Shown: positions 1 to 5,803 of the stretch, one piece after another | How positions within the stretch are numbered: the first letter of the stretch is position 1 | Layout: every line of letters starts with the position of its first letter | Assembly: GCA_023425905.1 (NCBI GenBank) | Contig: JAFABT010000262.1 | Span: 1-5,902, forward strand | Direction of reading: 5' to 3' | From: Actinomycetes bacterium | GTDB lineage: Bacteria > Actinomycetota > Actinomycetes > Actinomycetales > Cellulomonadaceae | DNA: 5,902 nucleotides | The notes under the pieces: generated by a model | Database searches by the model: none | What the model was told of the DNA's origin: nothing | What the model saw: only the letters and a program-made list of their open reading frames with translations | Position numbers and translations under genes: made by a program

Positions 1-823
1 GCGCGGGGACCGCGCGGGCGGTCGAGGCGTGCGCGCTGCCAGCGGCGCGGGCGGCGACGCGGGCGAAGTAGTCCTGGCGGCGACGCTCGGCGACGCCGGT
101 GGGGCGGTCGGAGGCCGGGACGAGATCGGGGTCGAGGCTCGCGTTGATGCCGTCGCGGAGCAGCGCGAGGGCCTCGGTGCGCAGCTGGGAGATGCGCGAC
201 TGCGTGACGCCCATCTCGGCGGCGAGCTCGACGACGGGCCGGTCGCGGAAGAACAGCTCGACGACGACCGTGCGGAGACGCTCGGGCAGCTGGTCGACGC
301 CGGCCGCGAGGTGGCGGACGCGCTCGTTGGCGAGCACCTGCTGCTCGGGGCCGAGGTTCGCATCGACGATCGAGTCGGCGATCGACCCGTCGAAGCCCTC
401 CATGGACAGGACGCGCACCTCGGCGCTGCCGCGGGCCTCCTCGACCTCGGTCGCGGTGACACCGAGGGCGCTCGCGAGCTCCTCGCGGGTGGGGGTGCGG
501 CCGAGGCTCGAGGTGAGGGTGTCGGACATCGTCGTCATGCGGCGGGCGCGCTGGCGGGCGCCGCGGGAGATCCAGTCCATGCCGCGCAGCTCGTCGACGA
601 GGGCACCGCGGATGCGCAGCGCCGCGTAGCGGGCGAAGGGCACGCCGGTCGCGGGGTCGTAGGCGCGGGCGGCCTGGACGAGTGCGAAGTAGCCGGCGGA
701 GGAGAGGTCCGAGCGGGACACGTGTGCGGGGACCCGGGAGAGGGTCGAGTTCACGTGGTAACCGACGAGAGCGAGGTTCTCGACGACGAGCGCGTTGCTC
801 GCCTGCTCGGTGCTCGTGCTCAT
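1..823 (-). CDS. fliA: Flagellar/sporulation-type RNA polymerase sigma factor (sigma-28 family, FliA/WhiG-like), 3' end outside window
   Basis: The minus frame from ATG at 823-821 stays open for 274 codons to base 1, so the C-terminus is missing. It directs RNA polymerase to late flagellar promoters (family knowledge). Region 2 is at about residues 36-95, with DLSSAGYFALVQAARAYD (39-56), then FARYAALRIRGALVDELR (63-80) and GMDWISR (81-87), the typical RIRGA-DELR-DW signature of sigma-28. Region 3 is around 105-130 (RTPTREELASALGV). Region 4 runs from about 175 to 225 with LPERLRTVVVELFF and a helix-turn-helix VVELAAEMGVTQSRISQLR (197-215). The protein should end soon after residue 226, but the frame continues at least 48 residues in an Arg/Ala-rich tail, longer than E. 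coli FliA (about 240 aa). The start is supported by an AAGGA Shine-Dalgarno 8 nt upstream. It diverges from the flgN operon. FliA and WhiG cannot be separated by eye; the flagellar neighbours favour FliA. Confidence 0.93.
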   Translation of the reverse strand, partial: MSTSTEQASNALVVENLALVGYHVNSTLSRVPAHVSRSDLSSAGYFALVQAARAYDPATGVPFARYAALRIRGALVDELRGMDWISRGARQRARRMTTMSDTLTSSLGRTPTREELASALGVTATEVEEARGSAEVRVLSMEGFDGSIADSIVDANLGPEQQVLANERVRHLAAGVDQLPERLRTVVVELFFRDRPVVELAAEMGVTQSRISQLRTEALALLRDGINASLDPDLVPASDRPTGVAERRRQDYFARVAARAAGSAHASTARAVPA

Positions 824-829
824 GTGGAC

Positions 830-870
830 CGTCCTTGCTCGACCGGAAAAAGTTCGTGTTTCGAAGGACG
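830..870 (-). promoter_or_regulatory. Possible SD-sequestering hairpin in fliA leader
   Basis: CGTCCTT (830-836) and AAGGACG (864-870) are perfect inverted copies separated by 27 nt. In the fliA mRNA the 3' arm is AAGGACG, which contains the Shine-Dalgarno, so pairing would cover the ribosome site. The stem is only 7 bp with a long loop and could arise by chance. The same bases, read as CAAGGACG, resemble the CsrA core CARGGAUG. What is seen is the inverted repeat; control of translation is inference. Confidence 0.35.
832..836 (-). promoter_or_regulatory. Shine-Dalgarno of fliA
   Basis: Read on the minus strand this is AAGGA, 8 nt before the ATG at 823-821. It fixes the fliA start. It lies inside the 3' arm of the inverted repeat 830-836/864-870 and may therefore be occluded in the mRNA. 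Confidence 0.7.
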
Positions 871-992
871 AGACAAGTTGGGTGCTGCCACCCCTCGGGA
901 CCGTCCGGCGCAACCATGGCGCAGAGGACGACCCCGTGGCTATCACCCGCTCTTCGGCCTCCCGCGGCGACTTGGGGGTTCGAGGTGCCATC

Positions 993-1039
993 GTCCGATT
1001 CGCGTCCCGGGCACACTTCTCCGAGCGCGCGAATCGGAC
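993..1039. repeat. Perfect 12-bp inverted repeat, 23-bp spacer
   Basis: GTCCGATTCGCG at 993-1004 is matched exactly by CGCGAATCGGAC at 1028-1039. The arms stop pairing on both sides, so the repeat is discrete. It sits between the divergent genes and just left of the Crp-like site. It could be a pair of operator half-sites for a dedicated regulator, or a stem-loop in a leader transcript. There is no T-tract, so a classical terminator is unlikely. Each arm contains CCGAT, the core of the sigma-28 -10 element, but no matching -35 is seen. Confidence 0.65.
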
Positions 1040-1044
1040 ACATG

Positions 1045-1064
1045 AGTGTGACGAAGATCACACT
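1045..1064. promoter_or_regulatory. Crp/GlxR-type operator palindrome
   Basis: AGTGTGA-CGAAGA-TCACACT is a perfect 7-bp inverted repeat around a 6-bp spacer. It contains the exact TGTGA-N6-TCACA consensus bound by Crp-family regulators such as E. coli Crp and actinobacterial GlxR/Cmr. A second degenerate site, TGTGA-ACGG-TCAT (1065-1077), abuts it on the right. The palindrome is centred near 1054.5, about 195 bp before flgN and 230 bp before fliA, so it could serve either unit. The match is seen; the identity of the bound protein and the direction of control are inferred. Confidence 0.6.
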
Positions 1065-1231
1065 TGTGAACGGTCATCTTGCGTCGCCCCCCGCCTATGA
1101 GCGCACAGAGGCGCCCGCTGCACGGGGAAAGCACCCAGACCTGCGAGGCGACTGCGCGAAACGCCTCACATGCCCCAGCCAGGCGCCGATGAACACGTTG
1201 ACGGCGGGCACGCAGCCCTGCGTCCCGCACT

Positions 1232-1240
1232 GGAAGGTGA
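1232..1240 (+). promoter_or_regulatory. Shine-Dalgarno of flgN
   Basis: GGAAGGTGA lies 8 nt before ATG 1249-1251. It is the strongest ribosome site in the area and is the reason to choose this start over the in-frame ATG at 1189, which lacks one. Confidence 0.75.
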
Positions 1241-1248
1241 CCACACGC

Positions 1249-1731
1249 ATGGGTGTCAACGAGCTCTCCGGGGTCCTGTGGCGCGAGCGCCAGCTCCTCG
1301 AGCTCCTCCTGTTCAAGCTGGAGGAAGAGCAGCTCATCCTCACGAGCGGCAAGACGCAGTGGCTCAACCACGCGACGCGCGAGGTCGAGTCGGTCCTCGA
1401 CCGCATCCGCGAGGCGGAGCTCGGCCGCGCCCTCGAGGCGGACGAGGCAGCCCGGGCGGCGGGCCTCGAGCCCGGCGCGAGCCTGCTCGAGCTCGCCGCG
1501 GCGTCACCCGACCCGTGGAACGAGCTGCTGCGCGAGCACCACGCGGCGTTCGTCGACCTCACGGACCAGATCCACCACCTGGCGGAGTCCAACCGCGACC
1601 TGCTCGCGACCTCCCACCGCGCCACCCAGGAGACGCTCCTCACGCTGCAGGAGACGATCCAGACCTACAACCCCCGCGGCAGCACGTCCCAGGCCACCGG
1701 CTCGGTCATGCTGCTCGACGAGGACCTGTGA
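1249..1731 (+). CDS. flgN: Flagellar export chaperone FlgN
   Basis: A 160-aa, largely helical and charged protein. FlgN proteins are cytoplasmic chaperones that bind the C-termini of the hook-filament junction proteins FlgK and FlgL and deliver them to the flagellar type III export gate. The first helix is MGVNELSGVLWRERQLLELL (1-20), followed by a Glu-rich segment and HATREVESVLDRIREAE (41-57). A Leu/Ala-rich middle (60-85) and a second long helix (about 91-140) follow, ending in the TYNPRG motif (139-144) seen near the end of FlgN-family proteins. The length is near that of Salmonella FlgN (about 140 aa). The last 16 residues (to LLDEDL) are an acidic tail. Identification rests on helical pattern, the end motif and the position directly before flgK; sequence conservation in this family is low. 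The frame is open upstream to 682, but the strong Shine-Dalgarno supports 1249. Its TGA overlaps the flgK ribosome site. Confidence 0.85.
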   Translation: MGVNELSGVLWRERQLLELLLFKLEEEQLILTSGKTQWLNHATREVESVLDRIREAELGRALEADEAARAAGLEPGASLLELAAASPDPWNELLREHHAAFVDLTDQIHHLAESNRDLLATSHRATQETLLTLQETIQTYNPRGSTSQATGSVMLLDEDL

Positions 1732-1733
1732 GG
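1730..1733 (+). promoter_or_regulatory. Shine-Dalgarno of flgK overlapping flgN stop
   Basis: GAGG lies 8 nt before ATG 1742 and overlaps the flgN TGA (1729-1731). Ribosomes finishing flgN would reach the flgK start directly, which suggests coupled translation. Confidence 0.55.
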
Positions 1734-1741
1734 CCTCGACC

Positions 1742-3178
1742 ATGAGCACATTCTCCGGACTGAGCACCGCGCTGTCGTCGCTCATCGCCCAGCGTCAGGC
1801 GATCGACGTCACCGGCCAGAACATCGCCAACGCCCGCACGCCCGGCTACACCCGGCAGCGCGCCGACCTCCAGAGCGTCCAGGCGCTGTCCGCCCCGACG
1901 CTGCACTCGAACAAGCAGACCGTCGGCAACGGCGTTGTCACGACCGGGATCACCCGGATCGGCGACATCTTCCTCGACTCCCGGGTGCGGGCAGAGTCGT
2001 CGTCCGCCGGGTTCTCCGCGGCCCGCGCGGGCGTCCTCGGCCGCATCGAGTCATCGATCGACGAGCCGAGCGACACCGGCGTGAGCGCCCAGCTGCAGGC
2101 CTTCTGGGCCGGCTGGCAGGACCTCTCCGGCAGCCCGCAGGAGTCGGCGACGCGGCGCGTCCTGCTCGGCGAGGCGCAGAACCTCGTCGCCCAGATCAGC
2201 GACGGCTACCGGGTCACCGAGACGCAGTGGAGCCAGCTGCGCACCGAGACCCAGACGCTCGTGACCAACCTCAACTCGACGGCCGAGTCGGTCGCGGACC
2301 TCAACAAGCAGATCCGCGCGATCCTCGTCTCCGGCGGGGCGGCGAACGAGCTCATGGACCAGCGCGACCTGCTCGTCACCGAGCTCTCGTCGCTCGCCGG
2401 TGCGCAGGCGCGCCACCGCGAGGACGGCACGGTCGACGTCATGCTCTCCGGCAACGCGATCGTCTCCGGCATCAACACGCACAAGGTCGAGGTCACCGGG
2501 TCCTTCACGATGGCCGGCGGGATCGGCCAGCCGCCCGCAGCGCTCGACCAGGTCGCGCTCCGGTGGGCAGGCTCGGGAACCGCGCTCACCCTCGAGGGCG
2601 GCCGACTCGCGAGCAACGTCGCGGAGCTCGCCCCGGCCGACCAGGGCGGCTCGCTCGCGATCGCCGCCGACGCGTGGAACGCCCTCGCGACGAAGATCCA
2701 CGGCTCCGTCAACGCCCTCCACGGCACCGGCCAGACCCTCACCGACCCGCCCGGGCCGGCGGGCGACTTCTTCGCCCTCGCCGCCGGTCAGCCCGCCGCG
2801 ACCGGCCTGTCCGTCGCGATCAGCGACCCGTGGCAGATCGCCGCAGGCGTCGCCGCGAACGGCGCGCTCGACGGGTCGCTCGGTGACCGCATCGCCCAGC
2901 TCGGCGCGGCCCCCGACGGCCCCGACGCCCAGTGGCGCGAGTACGTCGTCGACCTCGGCGTGCGCACCCGCCAGGCGACGACGCGCGCAGGCGTCATCGA
3001 GGCGTCCCGTCAGACCGCCGAGCAGATCCAGCTGTCCTACACGAGCGTCGACATCGACGAGGAGACGACCAACCTCCTCGCGATGCAGCGTTCCTACGAG
3101 GGTGCGGCGCGCGTCCTCACCGCGATCGACGAGATGCTCGACGTGCTCATCAACCGCACCGGCGTCGTGGGGAGATGA
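1742..3178 (+). CDS. flgK: Flagellar hook-associated protein 1 (HAP1) FlgK
   Basis: A 478-aa secreted structural protein that forms the first of the two junction zones between hook and filament. The N-terminal D0/D1 part shows the flagellar rod/hook signature: SGLSTALSSLIAQRQAIDVT (5-24), then GQNIANARTPGYTRQR (25-40). The FlgK-type helical region follows, with LQAFWAGWQDLSGSPQE (118-134) and ELMDQRDLLVTELSSLAG (203-220). The central part (about 225-400) is the variable outer domain. The C-terminal D0 helix has SVDIDEETTNLLAMQRSYEG (435-454) and ARVLTAIDEMLDVLINR (456-472), closely matching the family ending. There is no cleavable signal peptide, as expected for type III flagellar export. The length is modest for the family (E. 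coli about 547 aa), the reduction falling in the outer domain. Chaperone FlgN is encoded just before it and FlgL just after. Confidence 0.97.
   Translation: MSTFSGLSTALSSLIAQRQAIDVTGQNIANARTPGYTRQRADLQSVQALSAPTLHSNKQTVGNGVVTTGITRIGDIFLDSRVRAESSSAGFSAARAGVLGRIESSIDEPSDTGVSAQLQAFWAGWQDLSGSPQESATRRVLLGEAQNLVAQISDGYRVTETQWSQLRTETQTLVTNLNSTAESVADLNKQIRAILVSGGAANELMDQRDLLVTELSSLAGAQARHREDGTVDVMLSGNAIVSGINTHKVEVTGSFTMAGGIGQPPAALDQVALRWAGSGTALTLEGGRLASNVAELAPADQGGSLAIAADAWNALATKIHGSVNALHGTGQTLTDPPGPAGDFFALAAGQPAATGLSVAISDPWQIAAGVAANGALDGSLGDRIAQLGAAPDGPDAQWREYVVDLGVRTRQATTRAGVIEASRQTAEQIQLSYTSVDIDEETTNLLAMQRSYEGAARVLTAIDEMLDVLINRTGVVGR
3169..3174 (+). promoter_or_regulatory. Shine-Dalgarno deciding the flgL start
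   Basis: GGGGAG ends directly before ATG 3175 (zero spacing) and 6 nt before ATG 3181. Only the second spacing suits initiation, so flgL is placed at 3181 rather than at the ATG overlapping the flgK stop. Confidence 0.6.
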
Positions 3179-3180
3179 CG

Positions 3181-4068
3181 ATGATCAACCGGGTCACGCA
3201 CCAGACGGTTCAGCGCAGCACGCTCGCGAACCTCCAGCTCAACCTCACGGCCATGGCCGACATGCAGGGCAAGCTCTCGAGCGGCCGCAAGATCTCCAAG
3301 CCGTCCGACGACCCTGCCGCGACGTCGCGCGCCCTCCAACTGCGCTCGGAGGCGCGCGCGACCACGCAGTACTCGCGCAACGCCGACGACGGCGCGGGCT
3401 GGCTCTCCACGGTCGACAGCGCCCTGCAGACGACGTCCGCCCAGCTGCGTCGGGCACGCGACCTCGTCATGCAGGGCTCGAACGACGGCGTGCTGAGCCC
3501 GCAGTCGCGTGAGGCGCTCGCCGCTGAGATCGACGGCATCCGGGAGGGTCTGCTCGACACGGCGAACTCCTCCTACATCGGGCGCTCCGTCTTCGCCGGG
3601 ACGTCCGACGCCGGGCATGCGTTCGACCGGACGACGTACGCGTGGACCGGGACCCCCGGGTCGTCGGTCGAACGGCGCGTCACCCCAGACTCGACCGTGC
3701 GGGCCGACGGCGACGGCCTCGCGGTCTTCGGCGCCGGTGCGACGTCGGTGTTCGCCCTTCTCGACGACATCGCGGCCGACCTCCGCGCGGGCACGCCGGT
3801 AGCAGGTCGTCTCACCGCGCTCGACGCACGCCTGGACTCGACGCTCGGCGAGCTCGCCTCGGTGGGCACCCGGTACGGCCAGATCACCGCGGCGCAGTCC
3901 GGGACGGAGGCGACCCTCGCCTCGCTCAAGGCAGAGCTCTCCGGGGTGGAGGACATCGACGTGGCGGAGACGATCATGAACATCCAGATGCAGGAGGTCG
4001 CCTATCAGGCGGCGCTCGGCGCCGCAGCGCGCGTCCTGCAGCCGAGTCTGCTGGACTATCTCCGATGA
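3181..4068 (+). CDS. flgL: Flagellar hook-associated protein 3 (HAP3) FlgL
   Basis: A 295-aa flagellin-like protein that forms the second hook-filament junction zone, between FlgK and the filament. The N-terminal D0/D1 helices carry INRVTHQTVQRSTLANLQLN (2-21), MQGKLSSGRKISKPSDDPAA (28-47) and the RARDLVMQGSNDGVLSPQSR helix (91-110). IDGIREGLLDTANSSYIGR (117-135) and VFAGTSD (137-143), a characteristic flagellin/FlgL stretch, follow. The surface domain is short (about 145-190). The C-terminal helix carries EDIDVAETIMNIQMQEVAYQ (257-276) and AALGAAARVLQPSLLDYLR (277-295). The SGRKISKPSDDPA motif and C-terminal LLDYLR distinguish FlgL from filament flagellin. The length is close to E. coli FlgL (about 317 aa). 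An alternative start at 3175 adds two residues. The TGA overlaps the fliW ATG. Confidence 0.96.
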   Translation: MINRVTHQTVQRSTLANLQLNLTAMADMQGKLSSGRKISKPSDDPAATSRALQLRSEARATTQYSRNADDGAGWLSTVDSALQTTSAQLRRARDLVMQGSNDGVLSPQSREALAAEIDGIREGLLDTANSSYIGRSVFAGTSDAGHAFDRTTYAWTGTPGSSVERRVTPDSTVRADGDGLAVFGAGATSVFALLDDIAADLRAGTPVAGRLTALDARLDSTLGELASVGTRYGQITAAQSGTEATLASLKAELSGVEDIDVAETIMNIQMQEVAYQAALGAAARVLQPSLLDYLR

Positions 4069-4526
4069 GCGTCATGGTCGCGGTCTCGCCGTCCGAGCAG
4101 GGGACCGTCGTGCGCGAGGTGCCCGACGAGCTCGACTTCGTCACGCCCCCGCCCGGCATGGGCGGCCTCACGCGCTTCACGCTCGCCGGTCTCGACGACG
4201 TCGGTCTGCTCTTCGCGTTGCGAAGCCTCGAGGACCCGGCCGTGCGGCTGTTCGCCGTCGCCCCGGTGCCGTACTTCCCTGACTACGCGCCGAACCTCGA
4301 CGCGCAGACCCGTGAGGACCTCGGGCTCGGCGTCGTCGCGACGGGTGCCGCCCCCGCGGAGGACCCGGCAACGCTCCTCGTCATCGTCCACCCGCCGCAC
4401 GACGGCGACGGCCCGACGGCGAACCTCATGGCGCCTGTCGCGCTCAACCCCGTCACGGGCTCGGCCGCGCAGGTCGTCCTCGACGACGACCGGTGGCCGA
4501 TGCGGGCCCCCTTCGGCGCGGCATGA
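4065..4526 (+). CDS. fliW: Flagellar assembly factor FliW
   Basis: A 153-aa cytoplasmic protein. In Bacillus subtilis, FliW binds flagellin and, when free, binds CsrA and lifts its block on flagellin translation, so flagellin synthesis matches export. Family landmarks are the early acidic strand VPDELDFVTPPPGMGGLTRF (19-38, where most homologues have a GLPGF-type turn), LLFALRSLEDPAVRLFAVAP (48-67), the YFPDY motif (70-74) and the C-terminal strand pair TLLVIVHPP (103-111) with TANLMAPVALNPVTGSAAQV (118-137). The length is normal. The start ATGA overlaps the flgL stop by 4 bp and has no clear Shine-Dalgarno, so it probably relies on coupling to flgL; an in-frame ATG at 4074 is an alternative. 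No csrA lies beside it in this window, although fliW and csrA are often adjacent. Confidence 0.92.
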   Translation: MSVMVAVSPSEQGTVVREVPDELDFVTPPPGMGGLTRFTLAGLDDVGLLFALRSLEDPAVRLFAVAPVPYFPDYAPNLDAQTREDLGLGVVATGAAPAEDPATLLVIVHPPHDGDGPTANLMAPVALNPVTGSAAQVVLDDDRWPMRAPFGAA

Positions 4527-5788
4527 CCGCCCCGCTCACGGACCAGCACGGCGACGGCATGCTGCCGGCCGTGCCGCTCGGCGAACGCACGCTCGTCCAC
4601 CGGCACCCGGTCTACGCGACGACGGGCGTCGTCCTCGGCTACGCGCTGCGCATCCACGTGACGCCGACGCTCGAACCGGGCGAGGACCTCGTCGCGGCCG
4701 TCCAGGAGGTGTCGCTCACGCTCGACCTGCCGGGCCTCGTCGCGGACCGGCTGTGCTTCTTGCCGGCGACCCCGCAGATGCTCGCGGGCCAGCTGCCGCG
4801 GCTCGACTCGCCGTCCGGGCTCGTCCTCGAGCTGTCCCCCGCGCTCGTCGCGGCGCCGGAGACGTACGAGCAGGTCGTCTCGCTCTACGAGTTCGGCGTC
4901 CAGCTGCTCATCGCGGACTACACCGGGAGCGACGCGCAGGACCACCTGCTGCCCTTCGCGACCTTCGTCTCCCTGCTGCCGGGGCTGCCGACGGAGCGCC
5001 TCGCGTCCGCGGTCACGCGCGCGCACGCCGCGGGCAAGGTCGCGATCGCCTTCGGCGTCGACGACGAGATCAGCGAAGAGGTCTGCCGCCTCGCCGGGGT
5101 CGACGCCGTGTGCACGACGCGCGGCGGGCTCAACCACGCGTGGGCCGAGCCGCCGCGCAGGGAGCCTGCCCCGACGAAGGTGCTCCGCGCGGGCCAGATG
5201 CAGTGCCTCGCGGTGCTTGACCTGCTGCCGCGCGACGAGCCTGACATCGAGGGCGTCATCCAGATCATCGAGACGGACCCGGTGCTCACGCTCCGCATGC
5301 TCCACCTGGTGAACTCAGGCGCCTTCGGGGTGCGGCACGAGGTCGACACGGTCGGTCACGCGGTGCTCCTGCTCGGCCCGCAGGAGACGATGGCGCTCGT
5401 CGTGGGGCTCCTCGTCGATGCGCGCCCCGACGTCATGGACTCGCTGTGGTTCATCCTCGCGCGGGCGCAGGCGTGCGAGAGCCTCGCGGGGGATCCTGCG
5501 GCGTACACGGTGGGCATGCTCTCGTCGTTGTCGGTCCAGCTCGGTGTGCCGGACGAGGTGCTCCTCGAGGCGGTCGCGACGACGCCTGCCGTGGAGGACG
5601 CGATCCGCTCAGAGACGGGCCCCTACGGCCCGGTGCTCGCCGCGGTGCGCGGTCACGAGGCCGGCAACCACCAGAAGATCCTCGACGCCGGCATGCAGCC
5701 CGCGACGGTGTCGGCCGCCTACGTCGCCGCAGTCACCCACGCCCTGGCCACGGCCCAAGCCGTCACCCCCCGAACCACCCCCTCCTAA
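4523..5788 (+). CDS. Degenerate EAL plus HDOD domain signalling protein (YuxH/CdgJ-like)
   Basis: A 421-aa predicted cytoplasmic protein of the EAL-HDOD architecture. Residues 20-200 resemble an EAL fold: RHPVYATTGVVLGYALRI (27-44) matches the opening strand RQPI-GYELLF of this class. VLELSPALV (101-109) and LLIADYTGSDAQDHLLPF (128-145) match the later core. Catalytic positions look lost: the EAL glutamate is Ala41 (GYALR), and the DDFG dyad reads ADYTG (131-135), keeping only Asp132. Cyclic-di-GMP hydrolysis is therefore unlikely. The HDOD domain begins near 220: LLPRDEPDIEGVIQIIETDP (234-253), LTLRMLHLVNSGAFGVRHEV (255-274), then VGHAVLLLGPQETMALVVGL (277-296), matching the family DPxL-LxxxNSxxF-LG pattern. 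HDOD domains carry signals by protein contact rather than catalysis; EAL-HDOD relatives include Vibrio CdgJ, which affects motility. The ATGA overlaps the fliW stop and there is no good Shine-Dalgarno; GTG 4493 and ATG 4559 are alternative starts. The Pro/Thr-rich last 10 residues end next to a C9 tract. Confidence 0.85.
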   Translation: MTAPLTDQHGDGMLPAVPLGERTLVHRHPVYATTGVVLGYALRIHVTPTLEPGEDLVAAVQEVSLTLDLPGLVADRLCFLPATPQMLAGQLPRLDSPSGLVLELSPALVAAPETYEQVVSLYEFGVQLLIADYTGSDAQDHLLPFATFVSLLPGLPTERLASAVTRAHAAGKVAIAFGVDDEISEEVCRLAGVDAVCTTRGGLNHAWAEPPRREPAPTKVLRAGQMQCLAVLDLLPRDEPDIEGVIQIIETDPVLTLRMLHLVNSGAFGVRHEVDTVGHAVLLLGPQETMALVVGLLVDARPDVMDSLWFILARAQACESLAGDPAAYTVGMLSSLSVQLGVPDEVLLEAVATTPAVEDAIRSETGPYGPVLAAVRGHEAGNHQKILDAGMQPATVSAAYVAAVTHALATAQAVTPRTTPS

Positions 5789-5797
5789 CCCCCCCCC
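5789..5797 (+). repeat. C9 homopolymer tract
   Basis: Nine consecutive C residues follow directly after the TAA of the HDOD gene. Such tracts are prone to slippage in replication and to sequencing error. It lies outside the reading frame, so an indel here would not change the HDOD protein as called, but would change the frame of anything read through into the repeat array. Confidence 0.7.
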
Positions 5798-5803
5798 GCA
5801 CTG

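Larger units (their letters stand above)
824..1248. other. Divergent intergenic regulatory region between fliA and flgN
   Basis: A 425-bp stretch with no convincing gene. It is clearly less GC-rich than the flanking coding DNA and holds runs such as GGAAAAAG and TTGTGAACGG. From left to right it holds the fliA leader, the 12-bp inverted repeat (993-1004/1028-1039), the Crp-like palindrome (1045-1064) and the flgN leader with its ribosome site. No clean sigma-70 hexamer pair was found. The nearest match to the sigma-28 -10 consensus GCCGATAA is GCCTATGA at 1094-1101 (6 of 8), without a TAAA-type -35 at the right distance, so promoters for both units are placed here only by position. A small hairpin with arms 1145-1150 and 1162-1167 could form in the flgN leader. 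Confidence 0.7.

Noticed and set aside
29..1045. Long plus-strand open frame opposite the sigma factor
   Set aside because: It is a GC-driven shadow: the minus strand carries a clear sigma-28 protein with all regions, while this frame gives low-complexity Gly/Ala/Arg text and crosses the regulatory region.
795..1100. 101-aa plus-strand open frame across the intergenic region
   Set aside because: It has no ribosome site and no recognisable domain, overlaps the fliA start antisense and passes through the inverted repeat and Crp-like site.
1094..1101. Sigma-28 -10 element GCCTATGA upstream of flgN
   Set aside because: Only 6 of 8 bases match and there is no TAAA-like -35 at 15-16 bp, so it is not listed as a promoter.
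1189..1731. Earlier flgN start at ATG 1189
   Set aside because: There is no Shine-Dalgarno before it and the extra 20 residues do not look like FlgN; the GGAAGGTGA before 1249 is much better.
4283..5305. 340-aa minus-strand open frame opposite fliW and the HDOD gene
   Set aside because: It is an Arg-rich shadow with no domain; the plus strand carries well-conserved FliW and HDOD motifs in the same stretch.
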